From positions 62,001 to 126,000 of the forward strand of contig JADNYJ010000088.1 in NCBI GenBank assembly GCA_015501075.1: a stretch of DNA of 64,000 nt, read 5' to 3'. The stretch's first letter is position 1, and every line of letters begins with the position of its first letter. Below the pieces are notes generated by a model. The model was not told the DNA's origin, searched no databases, and saw only the letters and a list, made by a program, of their open reading frames with translations. Made by a program: the position numbers and the translations under genes. This document shows, piece after piece, positions 45,501 through 56,544 of this stretch. The stretch comes from Gymnopilus junonius. Lineage: Eukaryota > Basidiomycota > Agaricomycetes > Agaricales > Galerinaceae.

Positions 45501-45911
45501 ATATTCACGGCAAATTGTCACTAATAATATTCCTAGTCCACCCGTATCGAAAATTGGTTAGTGTTTGACGCATTGAGATACGATATGGCGAAGAATGACC
45601 GGAAGCGCAGCAACGCAATGACAGAAGTCAAATCGACACCTCAAATGTTCATGAGTCATCGCGAATACTATTATAGATGCTTTGAAATATTGCACAATAC
45701 ACTTGTGGGAGTTTTTTCCATCATAATATCGGACCTCTTCTCTAGCAGCTCTCCGACTATCTAATCGTGTCTCTTTCAATAAGAGCTTTTGACAGCAAAG
45801 CCAGAAGCAAGTCGAAGAGACTTCGACGAGGTGTGAAAATGACTCGTTGACGAGTGTATATAACTGATGCTCATTCACAGCGTCTCTTTACTACGTACCT
45901 ACCGCAGAATC
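42536..45911. other. long stretch without a recognised gene
   Basis: Many short open frames (for example 42147-42752 antisense to the transporter, 43126-43584, 43842-44108) but no domain, signal peptide with follow-on, or exon chain that I can support. No terminal inverted repeats were noticed. Confidence 0.45.
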
Positions 45912-46208
45912 ATGCCAGTCCACTTCACCGTCTCAGATCACGACGCCAACCCAGTCGAGAGCCTTGACGAATTTCATGCTCCAACCAGCTCAAAAGACCT
46001 ACTCGCACATATATGGGGGAGGAAATCCAAGACTGTAGCCTGGCAAGAGATACTGCAGGCATTTCTGGTCGATCCAGACTTTTCTACAATGCACGCCAAG
46101 CATAATGGGTTTGTCGACACGGTCATTTCGGCGTACAATGAACACCACCACCTCGTTCTTCGTCCGGATGATGTGTGGATTGCGATCTCGGGGCAACTTA
46201 ACTTTTAG
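45912..46208 (+). pseudogene. DUF4419 first-exon duplicate
   Basis: MPVHFTVSDHDANPVE... HNGFVDTVISAYNEHHH...LRPDDVWIAISGQLNF matches exon 1 of the gene at 22041-21752 over its whole length, including the junction where that exon ends. A stop follows, and a GTAC donor-like sequence overlaps it, but none of the later exons (VNAHAEELR, ILPNFTTTT) is found downstream. It is a truncated paralogue on the opposite strand, 24 kb away. Confidence 0.75.
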
Positions 46209-46962
46209 TACATCCTTGGCTTAGTACGCGATTGTACATCTTTTAATTCGAAATAGAGCGTTTCTGGCCATCTCAAGGGCCACAGAAAGTGATGATGACG
46301 AATAAAGTACCTGAATCGTCGGAATGAACGACCTCAATCTACAATCGGTGTTCAGTTTATATAGAGTCAGTTGTATTATTTGGAAAATTATGTCGGGAAT
46401 AATAGTCAGTCGCTCGCTATAATATAGTGGAGACCTATCATAATCGTGATATAAGTCGTGTTTAAACCCAACCCTATCCATTCGGTTAAAATACCCGATA
46501 GGTTCCCAGCTTGCGAAGAAAGACGAGGCGTAACAAATCACTGTCAAAGTGTTGATAGCGAGTTTGTATGATTAGGATTGTGAATACTTATCTCAGTCCT
46601 ATGAACGCCACCGGTGTACCCGTAGGGACGAGAAGAAACATCAATGCAAGTAAACCAACCCCCCACTTCTTGGGAGCGCGTAAACTCGGAGACAAGGGAG
46701 TCTTTTTCTATCCATCGAGTTCGCGCGTTAGAGTGGCTCAAATTGGACAGGCTTGAGTTCAGTGGAGGTATGGCCCCCAACGTAATTAAGCCTATAACTG
46801 GGGGACCTTCAGCACCGTGTTTGTACACACATCGGGCCGAAGCCTTGCTCACCTCATTTTATCTGTATCTACAAGGTGTCTGCGTGGTAAAACATGGTCG
46901 AGATGTACCTTATCTCATAATTTCAAAGACATATCGGTGAAGACTGAGCAAACATTTGTCTA
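46209..46962. other. no gene recognised
   Basis: Only short open frames on both strands. The missing DUF4419 exons are not here. Confidence 0.45.
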
Positions 46963-46965
46963 GAC

Positions 46966-47222
46966 ACTGCTGGCAGGGGACTTTTTTAGCTACGGTAAAA
47001 TATTAGTAAAATAATAGCTAGCTTGTTTTAGTTTTAGACGAATTTACCTGCCAAGTAAAAGAAAAATATGACCCATGGTGAAAGATTCACTATGTTTTAC
47101 CTTCTTTCACCATGGGTCATATTTTTCTTTACTTGGCAGGTAAATTCGTCTAAAACTAAAACAAGCTAGCTATTATTTTACTAATATTTTACCGTAGCTA
47201 AAAAAGTCCCCTGCCAGCAGTG
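46966..47222. mobile_element. 257-bp foldback MITE of the CACTG family
   Basis: An almost perfect palindrome: two arms of about 120 bp, differing by a single base in an A run, face each other across about 16 bp (around 47086-47102). The ends are CACTGCTGGCA...TGCCAGCAGTG. The 3-bp direct repeat AGA flanks it (46963-46965 and 47223-47225). CACTA/EnSpm-superfamily elements start CACT and make 3-bp duplications, so I place it there. It has no coding capacity. Confidence 0.8.
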
Positions 47223-47225
47223 AGA

Positions 47226-47700
47226 ACAAAAATCTAACCAAGATTTCCTAATTGTCGTCTTCTCGTTAGTTCGGCATCAGGCTCAGGGTATCTGATATCT
47301 ATCCTTACCACTGATAATCATCTACTTAATGGTCTTAGCCAAAAAAATCCACTGAAGGACAACGGTGATGCACTGTAGTCTGTCAATTTTTTCAAACGGT
47401 TGTAATAACGGGGAAACTATATTCCTCGCATCCCCGCGAGGAACTTAACCCATACTGCCCACTCGTTTATTGAGTTCAAGGCAGAAAGCTCCCAGTGTGC
47501 AAGCGCTGCTGGAGCGGGGCATGGAGAAGGGTATCACGGGAGAGTGATAGTAATCAGAGTGTTTGAAAAATAATTTATGGATGAACCGGTATATATACCT
47601 AGTCCGTATTTGGAGGCAGCTGGTGAACAAAGTAGTCGGCAAGTACCATTTTTTCGAATGTCGATGTCTGCACCAGAAAGTATCGCTCTCGCTTCACCTG
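47226..47700. other. intergenic
   Basis: Nothing recognised. Confidence 0.4.
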
Positions 47701-47703
47701 TGC

Positions 47704-48222
47704 TCATATATTTTCGATTCTGAATTTCAAATTCGGACTTCTTCCTCCACACAGACATGGGTAATTCGGAGTCATGACGAACCTATATTCCGACTCCAAT
47801 TCTACTTTTCTTTCTCCCAGCAAGTATAGTTTGATCAGCGGTTTATCAACGTTACGCACATCCATGCGAAACGGAGGTCTAAAATGCTGCGTGAGTGAAG
47901 CCATGCATTTATCATCCTGATTCACCCACCCAACAGAAGCAGCCCAGTCCTGCCTTTGTACTTTTTTCATTCGTGCCGTGAGTTTCCCAGTACTCTGAGC
48001 GGGGCCCATGCCAATCTGGCCTTCGGAGCTGTGTGTTATTAATACGCTTTCTAAAATAGCTACAGAGGTGCATGCGGTAATCCAGTTCGTATCCGTAAAT
48101 ATAGCTCGGAAGGCGAAGTGTCCGTTCTGGTTCCAGCAAACGGCATGGATCGGCCGACCAGTCGAAGCTTGAACTGACCTTGACGGCGCGGCCTCATCAC
48201 TAGCCACAGCTGGCATGGTCAT
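47704..48222 (-). CDS. hypothetical protein, 172 codons
   Basis: An uninterrupted frame from an ATG at 48222 (MTMPAVASDEAAPSRSVQ; a second ATG lies two codons on). The product is soluble, with three Trp in the middle and a Cys-x-Cys near the C-terminus (YPCLCGGRS). I do not recognise a domain. The upstream A/T-rich region and the length make it a fair candidate, but it is unconfirmed. Confidence 0.4.
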   Translation of the reverse strand: MTMPAVASDEAAPSRSVQASTGRPIHAVCWNQNGHFAFRAIFTDTNWITACTSVAILESVLITHSSEGQIGMGPAQSTGKLTARMKKVQRQDWAASVGWVNQDDKCMASLTQHFRPPFRMDVRNVDKPLIKLYLLGERKVELESEYRFVMTPNYPCLCGGRSPNLKFRIENI

Positions 48223-49091
48223 AATATGCTCGTTATAAGAGCGAAATTAAAATAGCCCTTGGGTAGTAGAGAGATCACATGAGATTTAAGCCGTTTTCTT
48301 TGCTGCTGAATTGACCTCTTGATGTGGAATTGTAAGGGGGAATTGCAGCGCTCGATAAGAGAAATGTAGACGTACTCGCTCAATTCCGAGTTGACTGATA
48401 TCTTCTTCCGCCGTTGAACCCGAAAAGTGGGGTAAATGATTATTGATTGATATAATCTGTGGAGATTGAGCGTAATATGAATTCCTCTGCACGCAGAAAA
48501 AGTTTGGTTTACCTCCCATTCCCCATCGGTTCATCGGTCTTATTTGACTTCTAAATCATTCGAAAGTTCTTTCCTGACACGTCCTATCGCCTACTAGAGT
48601 AGGTACTGCAATGCAGAATGCTTGATAAGTAGAACCCATCCACCATAAATAGCTTCAACCGTTATATTTATAACAAGTGAATACGTTAACATGAGGTTCT
48701 TGATGCTCAACTTGATGCCAGCCTGACCCATGTACATAACCGTTCGTTCAGAACGACCTACAATTGGTTAAGATCACTAACAAAGGAGGGCATGGGACGC
48801 CGCGGCAGACGGAAATCCTACCAGTCGATGACCCTGGGTAGTGCACTGTGCCGTACTTGGGAGAGCAACTACAAGGCGGCAAGGTTTGGTATTAGATTCT
48901 AGAGGTAAGGTCTACCAGAAAACGTATAAGTACCTTCTCCCATTGCAGATTTTTCACTCAGCTCCTCTTCCTACATTCGATCAGGTTAGCACCCCTCTTT
49001 CCGAGGCTTCCTGTTCACCATCTCTTATAATCTTCAACTCACCTCACTTTTTTGTCATTGTTTAGAAGCTACGCATCTTTACCCATACATA
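48223..49091. other. intergenic, promoter of the secreted-protein gene
   Basis: A TATAAG motif at about 48926 and a C/T-rich tract (48950-49060) precede the next start codon. Nothing else is recognised. Confidence 0.4.
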
Positions 49092-49477
49092 ATGCAGTTC
49101 AACATTGTGTTCGTCGCCACCGCTCTCCTCGCCTCCGCCTCTCTGGCAATGTCGGCTACAATCACCCTCTTCGCTGGGGCAAGCTGCACTGGCGCTAACG
49201 AGGGCAGTTTCTCGGTACCGTCTGGGGAATGTCTCAGTCTGGGAAGCAGCTCGGTAAAGTCAATGAGTTATTCTGGTGTCCCCAGTGAAGTCGAGTTCTT
49301 CATTTCTGGCGGTGGCCACGATTCTTGCACCAATGGCGCGAGCTTGACGCTTGGTGGCGGCTCTGGATGTGCCACTGCGCCTACTGGGTAAGCTCTCCGA
49401 GTGACTTGTTTTATGGGGTGCAGCTAATGATGTTTGTTGGTGGTAGGGTTAACTGGGAGAGCGTTGCGGTCCTTTAA
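49092..49477 (+). CDS. small secreted cysteine-containing protein
   Basis: The ATG at 49092 opens a signal peptide (MQFNIVFVATALLASASLAM, cleavage likely after the SA that follows). The mature part is rich in Gly, Ser and Thr, with four Cys (GASCTG, GECLS, HDSCTNG, SGCAT). Exon 1 ends at 49387. An intron (GTAAGC...GGTAG, 49388-49446) joins in phase to VNWESVAVL and a TAA at 49475-49477, giving 108 residues. It is a typical small secreted protein of basidiomycetes, perhaps with a compact crystallin-like beta fold. The role is unknown (cell wall, effector or antimicrobial are all possible). Confidence 0.75.
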
Positions 49478-52400
49478 ATCTCTGGTGGTAGTAGACCCCG
49501 AGACAGCTCTCGGTTCCATCAGTCTTGGTATGCGAATGGATGTATATGTGAAAGGATGTGTATCAAATTGTAATCGCTCAAGGGATTTGTCACAGTCAAA
49601 TAAAACTGTTGTTTGAGATATTGCGCTTTTAAATATTTACTCATGTCGAGCATTTCCCGCTCCGTTAGGTGTTTGCGTCCTCGGAGGTTTTCGTTGGGTT
49701 TTCCTGCAAACCGAATCTAACCACATTGTGCAAAATCGAGCGAACTTTATATTTTTATACGGCGGTACAATGGCACTATGTAACCATATCTAGCTTGTCT
49801 ACCAGGACGCTCCTAGCTAGCGAAATTGATCCCATCTAATCATCTCCAGCGAATACCCTTCGTATAAAGCACTTTGATGAATGAGAAAATCAGCACCAGT
49901 CCGAAGAGCAGCAATATCGTTGTATATTACCAAAGAGAGTTTTGCGAGCTATATGGCAGTAGCGTATACACGACTGCAAAATGGGATGCAGCGATTTCTA
50001 TTGGCGAAAAGCCAAATACCGATATTTTTAAGGATGAATTCGGCATACTGACCTGCAGAAATCTGAACGAGGATTCACCGTGTCCTGAAGCATACCAGAA
50101 TGACTATCAACAATTGACCCCATCGCGAGACCTCAAGAATTGTAGCCGGGCCGACTTTACGCTTATGCTGGGAGTACTATGAATGGAAGGAAGTCAGGTG
50201 CGCAGCACTTGGAGTAGAGAAAAGAATGGAATGAATACATGTACTGCAGCTTCCCAGGGGTTAACCTGCCTTGGCATAGTAAGCCATCCTGCCACAAAAA
50301 TATCAGCCCATTTACGAACGAAATATAACAAAGACAAAGCCAAGGAACTATGAACCTGGCTTCCACACCTCCCGAATGCGTCTAATATTTCCAACGCTAC
50401 CAACGTCACGCATCGACACGTCCTTGTCTCCAAAGCTATGTTGAGCGGGATCTTATATGCAGACTTGAAAGATAAGAGGGAGGCGATGACAAGGTGGTGG
50501 GTGTGATGATAAAGGACATCGTCACATGTGCACTGAAATATCCATCCTCCTTGCCACGGTTGCGAGCCTCGTAGGACCGGAGTTCCATAGACGACTTGGA
50601 AAAGGGGGCACGGCTGGGAGAGGTTTGAAGAAGAACAGATGAGAATGAGACGGCTGGAAGAAATAAAGTATGGAAGGAGGATGGCGCAGCAAATGGGTGA
50701 GGGACATATGATTGCCGTTCCAATCTGCCAACAGAGCAGACTGTTGATCTTGTTGGAATGAAGAGCGCTCATTCCAAACCAATCATGCACAAAAAGTAAG
50801 GGAAAATATGAGCTGCAAGTGACAAGATCTTCAAAAGTTACGTTGAGCGGATGAAACGTCCAAAGCCAGTGCGAGATTACGCAAAATTGGCACCGAAGAC
50901 TATCGGATGGGAGCAAAGCACAGGATGAAAATGACGCTTGTCCCAAAAAGAACAGGGAAGACGAAGTCAAGACGATGTGTACAGTGGTAAGAGGACGGGC
51001 TAAGCTAGTTCACGGAAAACGGTAAGACCCAGCTTGAATAGTGGATAGTCGGAGCCGTGAACCGGAAGTTGGGTGGGTGATTACGTTTGAATCACGGGGC
51101 GTAACTGCTCGGAAACGGGACCTGGTGGTACCCATGATCACCATTATCTTCCCCAAGGGCGCGCACCTTTTTCACTCTGATTCAAAAGTTGGCCAAATTG
51201 AATCACTATATTCTCCTCGTACTTAAACCTCGATGGTTTGCGGCAACATCAATTTTGTCAGATGACTTAGGCTGATGCCAGCCCATGAGCGAACGTCCAG
51301 GAGGGGGTAATTAGACCAGACACGCAAGAGTAAAGTATCATATACCATATATCATTTTTTATGGAATTAAAGAGTTAATACAGCCACGGCGCGTCGGCGC
51401 CTTCCAATTTTCCTTTCCTGCTACCGTGCTTGATATTAACACTTGTCACTTATCTTAGTTTCTAAATCCTTGATACGTCCTTTCTTGTTACATTTTTCCA
51501 TCTTATGATCCTTTGCTCCATCTGCCTAGGACTACCTGCGCTCCTGTTTGGAAGTGCGCTCGCTCGCTGCGCCGCCTTACTAATCCTGGTCATGGTGCCA
51601 AAATTGTGCAACACTGCGCCAACAAACAACTCACGGTGGAAAAACGCAGGTGGGGGGGGGTGTTTAAAATGCTCTATTTATTCTGCATATCCCCAACTCA
51701 GTATCGTTTGCTCAAGAACCAAGAATGACGCAGATGTACGTCACCCCTCATATAACCCCTCGGTTATGAAAATCCTTTCATCCTGGTTCTTGCTCCCGTT
51801 ACCTTTACCTATTCCAGTCAATTTCGTCTGTATATGCCTATCCAACCTGGGACGATGAATGGACTCAGCTGCAACGTCTTTCTCCATCTCCATCACGTCG
51901 TGGGTCAACCGGAGCACATCCAAGCTCGATCACATACGTAAAGAGCATCGATTTAGGAGAGATATTTCGGGTCATGGTCAGAATAGGGACCGCGTCTGGC
52001 GACTTTTAGGGTTGTGAGCAGAGGGAATTCAAGGTAAATGAGCACGCTCTACGTGCACCACGCAATGAAAAGCACTGAGCAGTAGGCAAGCTCGAAGCAG
52101 TGAGTCTCTTGAGTCTGGCACGATGGCTGCGGCATGAACTGACAATTCCATGCCATTATGGTGCGTTATAATGATTATGGTGCATACACAAACTTGACGG
52201 ATCAAGCTCAAGGCGGAAGGGGAATGCTACTGGGGCACTTGACTGGCGCTAGTAGCAGGGATGACGTAGACGAAACGACGAGCTGGACAAAGCTAAGAAG
52301 GCGAGCTAAGCTAGATTGAGGACCTCGATAAGACCCTTGGATTTGGAATGGCGTGAAGACCGAGGGAGCACGAACATGAGCATAGAGAGATTGATGAGAT

Positions 52401-52669
52401 CATCGATTTGATGCAGGGTGTTTGGCAGTGTTTGAATCACGAGGCTGAGAATGAACCGTGACGTCAATCGGATGAGGTGAGAGCTCCCTGCAACGAAACA
52501 TTTCCTGCTCAGATAAACTCCATTTCGAATTCAAGACAAAAACTTGCTCCTCCCTTGTCTTGTCTTGTCCTTTCCTCTGCCCTGCTCTCTTCTCCTTTCC
52601 CCTCAACCCTCCCCGGTTATCCCCCAGTAACCCGGACGCCAGCCCGAACATCCACGCCACCCTTCACGC
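49478..52669. other. long stretch without a recognised gene
   Basis: Frames such as 49874-50182 (plus), 50194-50970 (minus, 258 codons, Ser/Leu-rich) and 51505-51858 lack recognisable features. A poly-G run lies at 51652-51660. The last 200 bp, C/T-rich (52540-52640), are the probable SLM1-like promoter and 5' UTR. Confidence 0.4.
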
Positions 52670-55600
52670 ATGAACGCCCCGTCCGAAATCCACCGGCCTC
52701 TGTCCCGCTCGACCTCGCGCGCGAGCGGGCGGAGCCGGACGTCGACGATGTCGAAGAACCAGAGTCTCATCAAAAAGAACATCGAGCTGCAGGACCTGAA
52801 ACCCGCGGATGTGCTCATCGAGCGGTTCGTGGCGTGGAAGGCGATTGTGAAGCAGCTCACGGCGTACTTTGAGGTGTGCTTCCATCTACTAGAGTATATG
52901 AACACCCCACTGACACGGCTGATTGATTTTTTTTTTTTTTTTGGCAGGGTATCGCCGATATTGAGAATAATACGGCCAAGGAGCTCACCAAGCTCGCTGG
53001 CGTCATTCAGGTCCCGTTCAGAGCTGGGAACCAGTTCCTTGGGGAAGGCGGGCTGCAAGTGAGTTTATGTCCCATCTTCACTTTGCCCTCCCTGTGTCTG
53101 AATTTGATTTGCCTGTCAGGACATATACTATGACATTCGAGACAAGACGCGTATCGTCGCAGATCAGCATGCCGATTTGGGACGCACCATCGACAGTTCG
53201 ATTGTACAACACCTGAACAAGCTGCGTGCGGAGATCAAGGCGCACATCAAGGTAAAACTGACTTTTTCATTTTCGGTCTAAGCACAGTTGAATCGTTTCT
53301 AACCCTTTATTTTACTCTTTTCCACCAGAACGTCCAGAATGATACAGGCAAGCTCGCAGCTGGCGTTGCTCGGGAGAGAGAAACGTCCACCAAACTCGTG
53401 GGCGAGCTCGCTAACGCCGTCTCCACCCTGACCAACACCCCCGGCGCCATCCACGCCAGGAACGACCCGTACGTCTCCCTCCCTCCCTCTCTCCCTCATC
53501 CCCAAACCCAAACGCTGACATAAAAACACAGATACATCGCCAACCAAGCCGTCTCCCGCCAACTCCACCATCAAGTGTACGAAGAAAACATGCTCCAAAA
53601 GTCCATCGTCATCATGCAACAAAATTCCGCCCATTTCGAACAAGGCATCGTCCAATCCATCCAATCCGCCTGGCAGACCTTTGACGAATGGCAGTCCCGC
53701 GCCACGGCCGCTTCGCAGGACATCTACCGCGCTCTCGCTGTGCACATGGCGTCCCTCCAACCTGATCAGGAGTGGATCCAGTTCGCGGCGCGGTCAGACC
53801 ATTTATTGGACCCGGAGACGCCGTTGAGAGATCCAGAGTATATTTCGTATCCGCTGAAAGAACATCCGTCGACGAGGGCGGTGCATAGAGGACATATGGA
53901 GCGGAAGAAGCGGTTCACGAGGGCGTATGGGGAGGCTTATTTCGTGCTCACCCCCGCTGGGTTCCTGCACGAATTCGCCTCTTCAGATCCGACCACGCAT
54001 GCGGGGCAGACTCCCACATTCAGCTTGTACCTCCCTTCATGCACCCTCGGCCCTGCGTCTTCCCCTCGAGCCCAAGCGCATAAATTCCACATCGAGGGGA
54101 GGAAAGACGGTCCTGGGACGACGAAGTCTGGGTCTATTAGAGGCTTGTTGGGGGGTCAAGGGACGTTGGCGTGGAGTTTTAGAGCGAGGAGTCATGAGGA
54201 TATGTTGGAGTGGTGGAATGATGTGAGGGAGCTGTGTGCGCGGTATTTGGTGGCGAGTGAGATGGTGGATCGGACGGGGCCGGTGGAGGAGGCGGTGAGG
54301 AGTGTGGGGTATTTGAGTGAGGAGGAGGAGATGGGAGGGGAGACGGAGGAGGAGGGGGAGGAAGGGGAGGGGGAAGGGGAGGAAGGGGAGGAAGGGGTGA
54401 AGGCGGAGGAGGAAGGGGAGGTGGCGGAGAAACATGCTCAAGCTCTGGCGGTGGGTCATGTTGAACCTGCTGTGGAGCGTCGTCAGTATGAGGTGGCGCG
54501 TCCTCATGAGGGTGTACATGAGCACGCTGTGGTCCATGAACATGCTCATCATCGCGAGCACGAAGGCGAAGAAGAAGGAAGCAGTATCGAAGAAGAAGAA
54601 GAAGAAGCGGAGGGAGTCGATCATCCGCATGGGGCTCCAGAGGTGCATGAGCCTGAGCCTGAGCATGAAGAAGGGCAGGAACACGAAGGTGTCGAACACC
54701 TGGTGTACGCAGGCGGTGCTGGCGGCGGTGCTACTGGAGGTGTAGGAGGGGTGGAGGTTGGGTCGAACGGATATCCGATTCCTGTTCGTGCTTGAGTTTT
54801 TTTTTTTTTCTTTTTCTTTTTTTTTTTTGTGATTTTTTTGTTGTGATTTTTTGTTGTGGGATTTCTTGATTTGATATCGTTTTCCGTCATTTTCTTTTCT
54901 TTTCTTTTCTTTGATTTGGTCGTGAAATAACCTCGTGCATCCTATCTCTTGTCTTTCCCTCTTTCCCTCTTTCGTCCCTCTCCCTCTTCCTCTGTCTCTC
55001 TACGAAATCATGTCTAATAATATTATTATTAATTCACTTTTTTTCTGTATATAGGTCGAGAAAAACAAAAACAAAAACGAGAACGAGAACAAGAACAAGA
55101 ACAAGAACGAAAACGCCCCACTTGAATCTCAGCTAAAGACGAAAACGGTGTCTAGTTTCATGCCCAAGCCGGAAGTGGTGAGTAGGCGACAGAGTGATAT
55201 TCTTTCGACGCATGTGGATGTTATGGGGGAGGATGATGAGGGTGGTGGAGGTGAGGTGGGTGGTGAGGGTGGTGAGAAGGGTGAGAAGGGTGGTGAGAAG
55301 GGTGGAAGGAAAGGAGAGAGGAGGTTGAGTCAGCGACAGATGGAAAAAGCACCTATTGGTGCTGGCGGTGGTGCTGGTGGGGGTGGGGGTGGGGGTGGGA
55401 GGAGTACCGCTGCTGCTGCTGTTCCTCCTGGTGTGCGCACCACCCTCCTCAGCGCGCAAAATACAGGTGGGAGGGGTCGATGTTGATTCGACTTCGTTCT
55501 CTCCTTCTCCTTCTGTTCCTCTGTCTCCTTCTGCTTCGGGTCCCGGTTCAGGTCCGGGTTCAGGTCCGGGTCTAGGTGTAGCTCCCACTCCCTCTGGTAC

Positions 55601-56544
55601 AGCTAGCACCACTACCACCACCACCACCGAACCCAATCCCAAGCCGTACTACGCCAAGAGACGTATGAAGAAGATAGGGATCAACCTACACATGCGGTAC
55701 ATCGCGCTGCGACGGGGGGGAAAGTCAAGTACGCTCCCGTACCTGCTGTCGTCGGGGCGGGGGCGGGGGCGGGGGCGGCGGGGGGTCCGAGACCTACGAG
55801 GGGTGAGTCGTATAATTCGCATAGGAGGTCGAGGTCTCCGCCGCCTACGCCTACGCCTATGTTGAGGGGTGAGAGGAAGGAGAAGAAGGTTGGTGGTGGT
55901 GGTGGTGAGTGGTTTGACTCGGGGGCTTTGGGCTTGATCTGCCATTGCTGATTTTTGATTTGGTTGTGTTTATAGTACCAACTACGAGTGCTGATACAGG
56001 TCCGACCCAAGCACTAGCACCAGCACCAGATACTCGTGCTCCTATTCCTACTATTATCACTACTCAAGCTCCGTCTCTGGGTGCGGGTGCGGGTGAACAT
56101 GAACATCAGCAAGCACCAGCACCAGTACCAGTACCAGCACAAAAAAGACCTACAGTCGAAGAAATCTCTGATGATGATGAGGACGAGGACGGCGAGGACG
56201 GCGATGATGAAAACGAGGTCCACGTCGAGAGCAGCCGCAAGATCGCGGGCGGGCCTCTTCGGGGTATAGCTACGACGACGGGCGGCGGTGGGAGTGGGCC
56301 GAGTGCGGCTGCGGCTGCTGCTGCGTATGCTGCTCAGGTTGCGGGGGTTATGGGGAGGAAGGATGTGGGGAAGGAGGGGGTGCGGGAGGAGGAGGGAGGG
56401 GAGGAGGGAGCGAGTGTGGGTGGGGATGTAGGGGAGGGGAGGAAGAGGAGGGGGAGGCAGAGAAGACGGAGAAGGAAAAGGAGAAGGAGAAGGAGAAGAA
56501 GGAGCATGGGTGGACGAGGGGGTGGTTATTCGATTGATGGTTGA
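52670..56544 (+). CDS. SLM1: SLM1-like BAR-PH domain protein
   Basis: A phosphoinositide-binding effector of TORC2 and calcineurin that sits at eisosomes. Exons 52670-52873, 52948-53058, 53120-53251, 53329-53468 and 53532-54783 join in phase. They encode an F-BAR-like helical region (about 25-270: LKPADVLIERFVAWKAI, GIADIENNTAKELTKL, IYYDIRDKTRIVADQHAD, MLQKSIVIMQQNSAHFEQG) and a PH domain (about 318-437: MERKKRFTRAYGEAYFVLTP, HKFHIEGRKDG, WSFRARSHEDMLEWWNDV). A long acidic tail follows. The frame may end at a TGA at 54795, but a donor (GTTCGT, 54784) and an acceptor (TATATAG, 55054) join SNGYPIP to VEKNKNKNEN in phase. I therefore think a low-complexity tail continues to 56544 through two or more further introns (near 55465 and 55904-55977) whose exact borders I cannot fix. 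The core is certain; the tail is tentative. Confidence 0.8.
54784..55054 (+). other. proposed 271-nt intron with poly-T tracts
   Basis: Between GTTCGT and TATATAG lie several T runs and C/T repeats. It is four times longer than other introns in the window. If it is not an intron, then it is the 3' UTR of the SLM1-like gene, and the open frames after 55055 belong to a separate gene. Confidence 0.45.

Noticed and set aside
50194..50970. 258-codon minus-strand frame as a gene
   Set aside because: Composition is Ser/Leu/Cys-biased with no domain, no start context and overlapping alternative frames; it looks like chance openness.
54037..54699. 220-codon frame antisense to the SLM1-like acidic tail
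   Set aside because: It is the shadow of GAG/GAA repeats read backwards (Leu/Phe/Pro-rich) and has no independent support.
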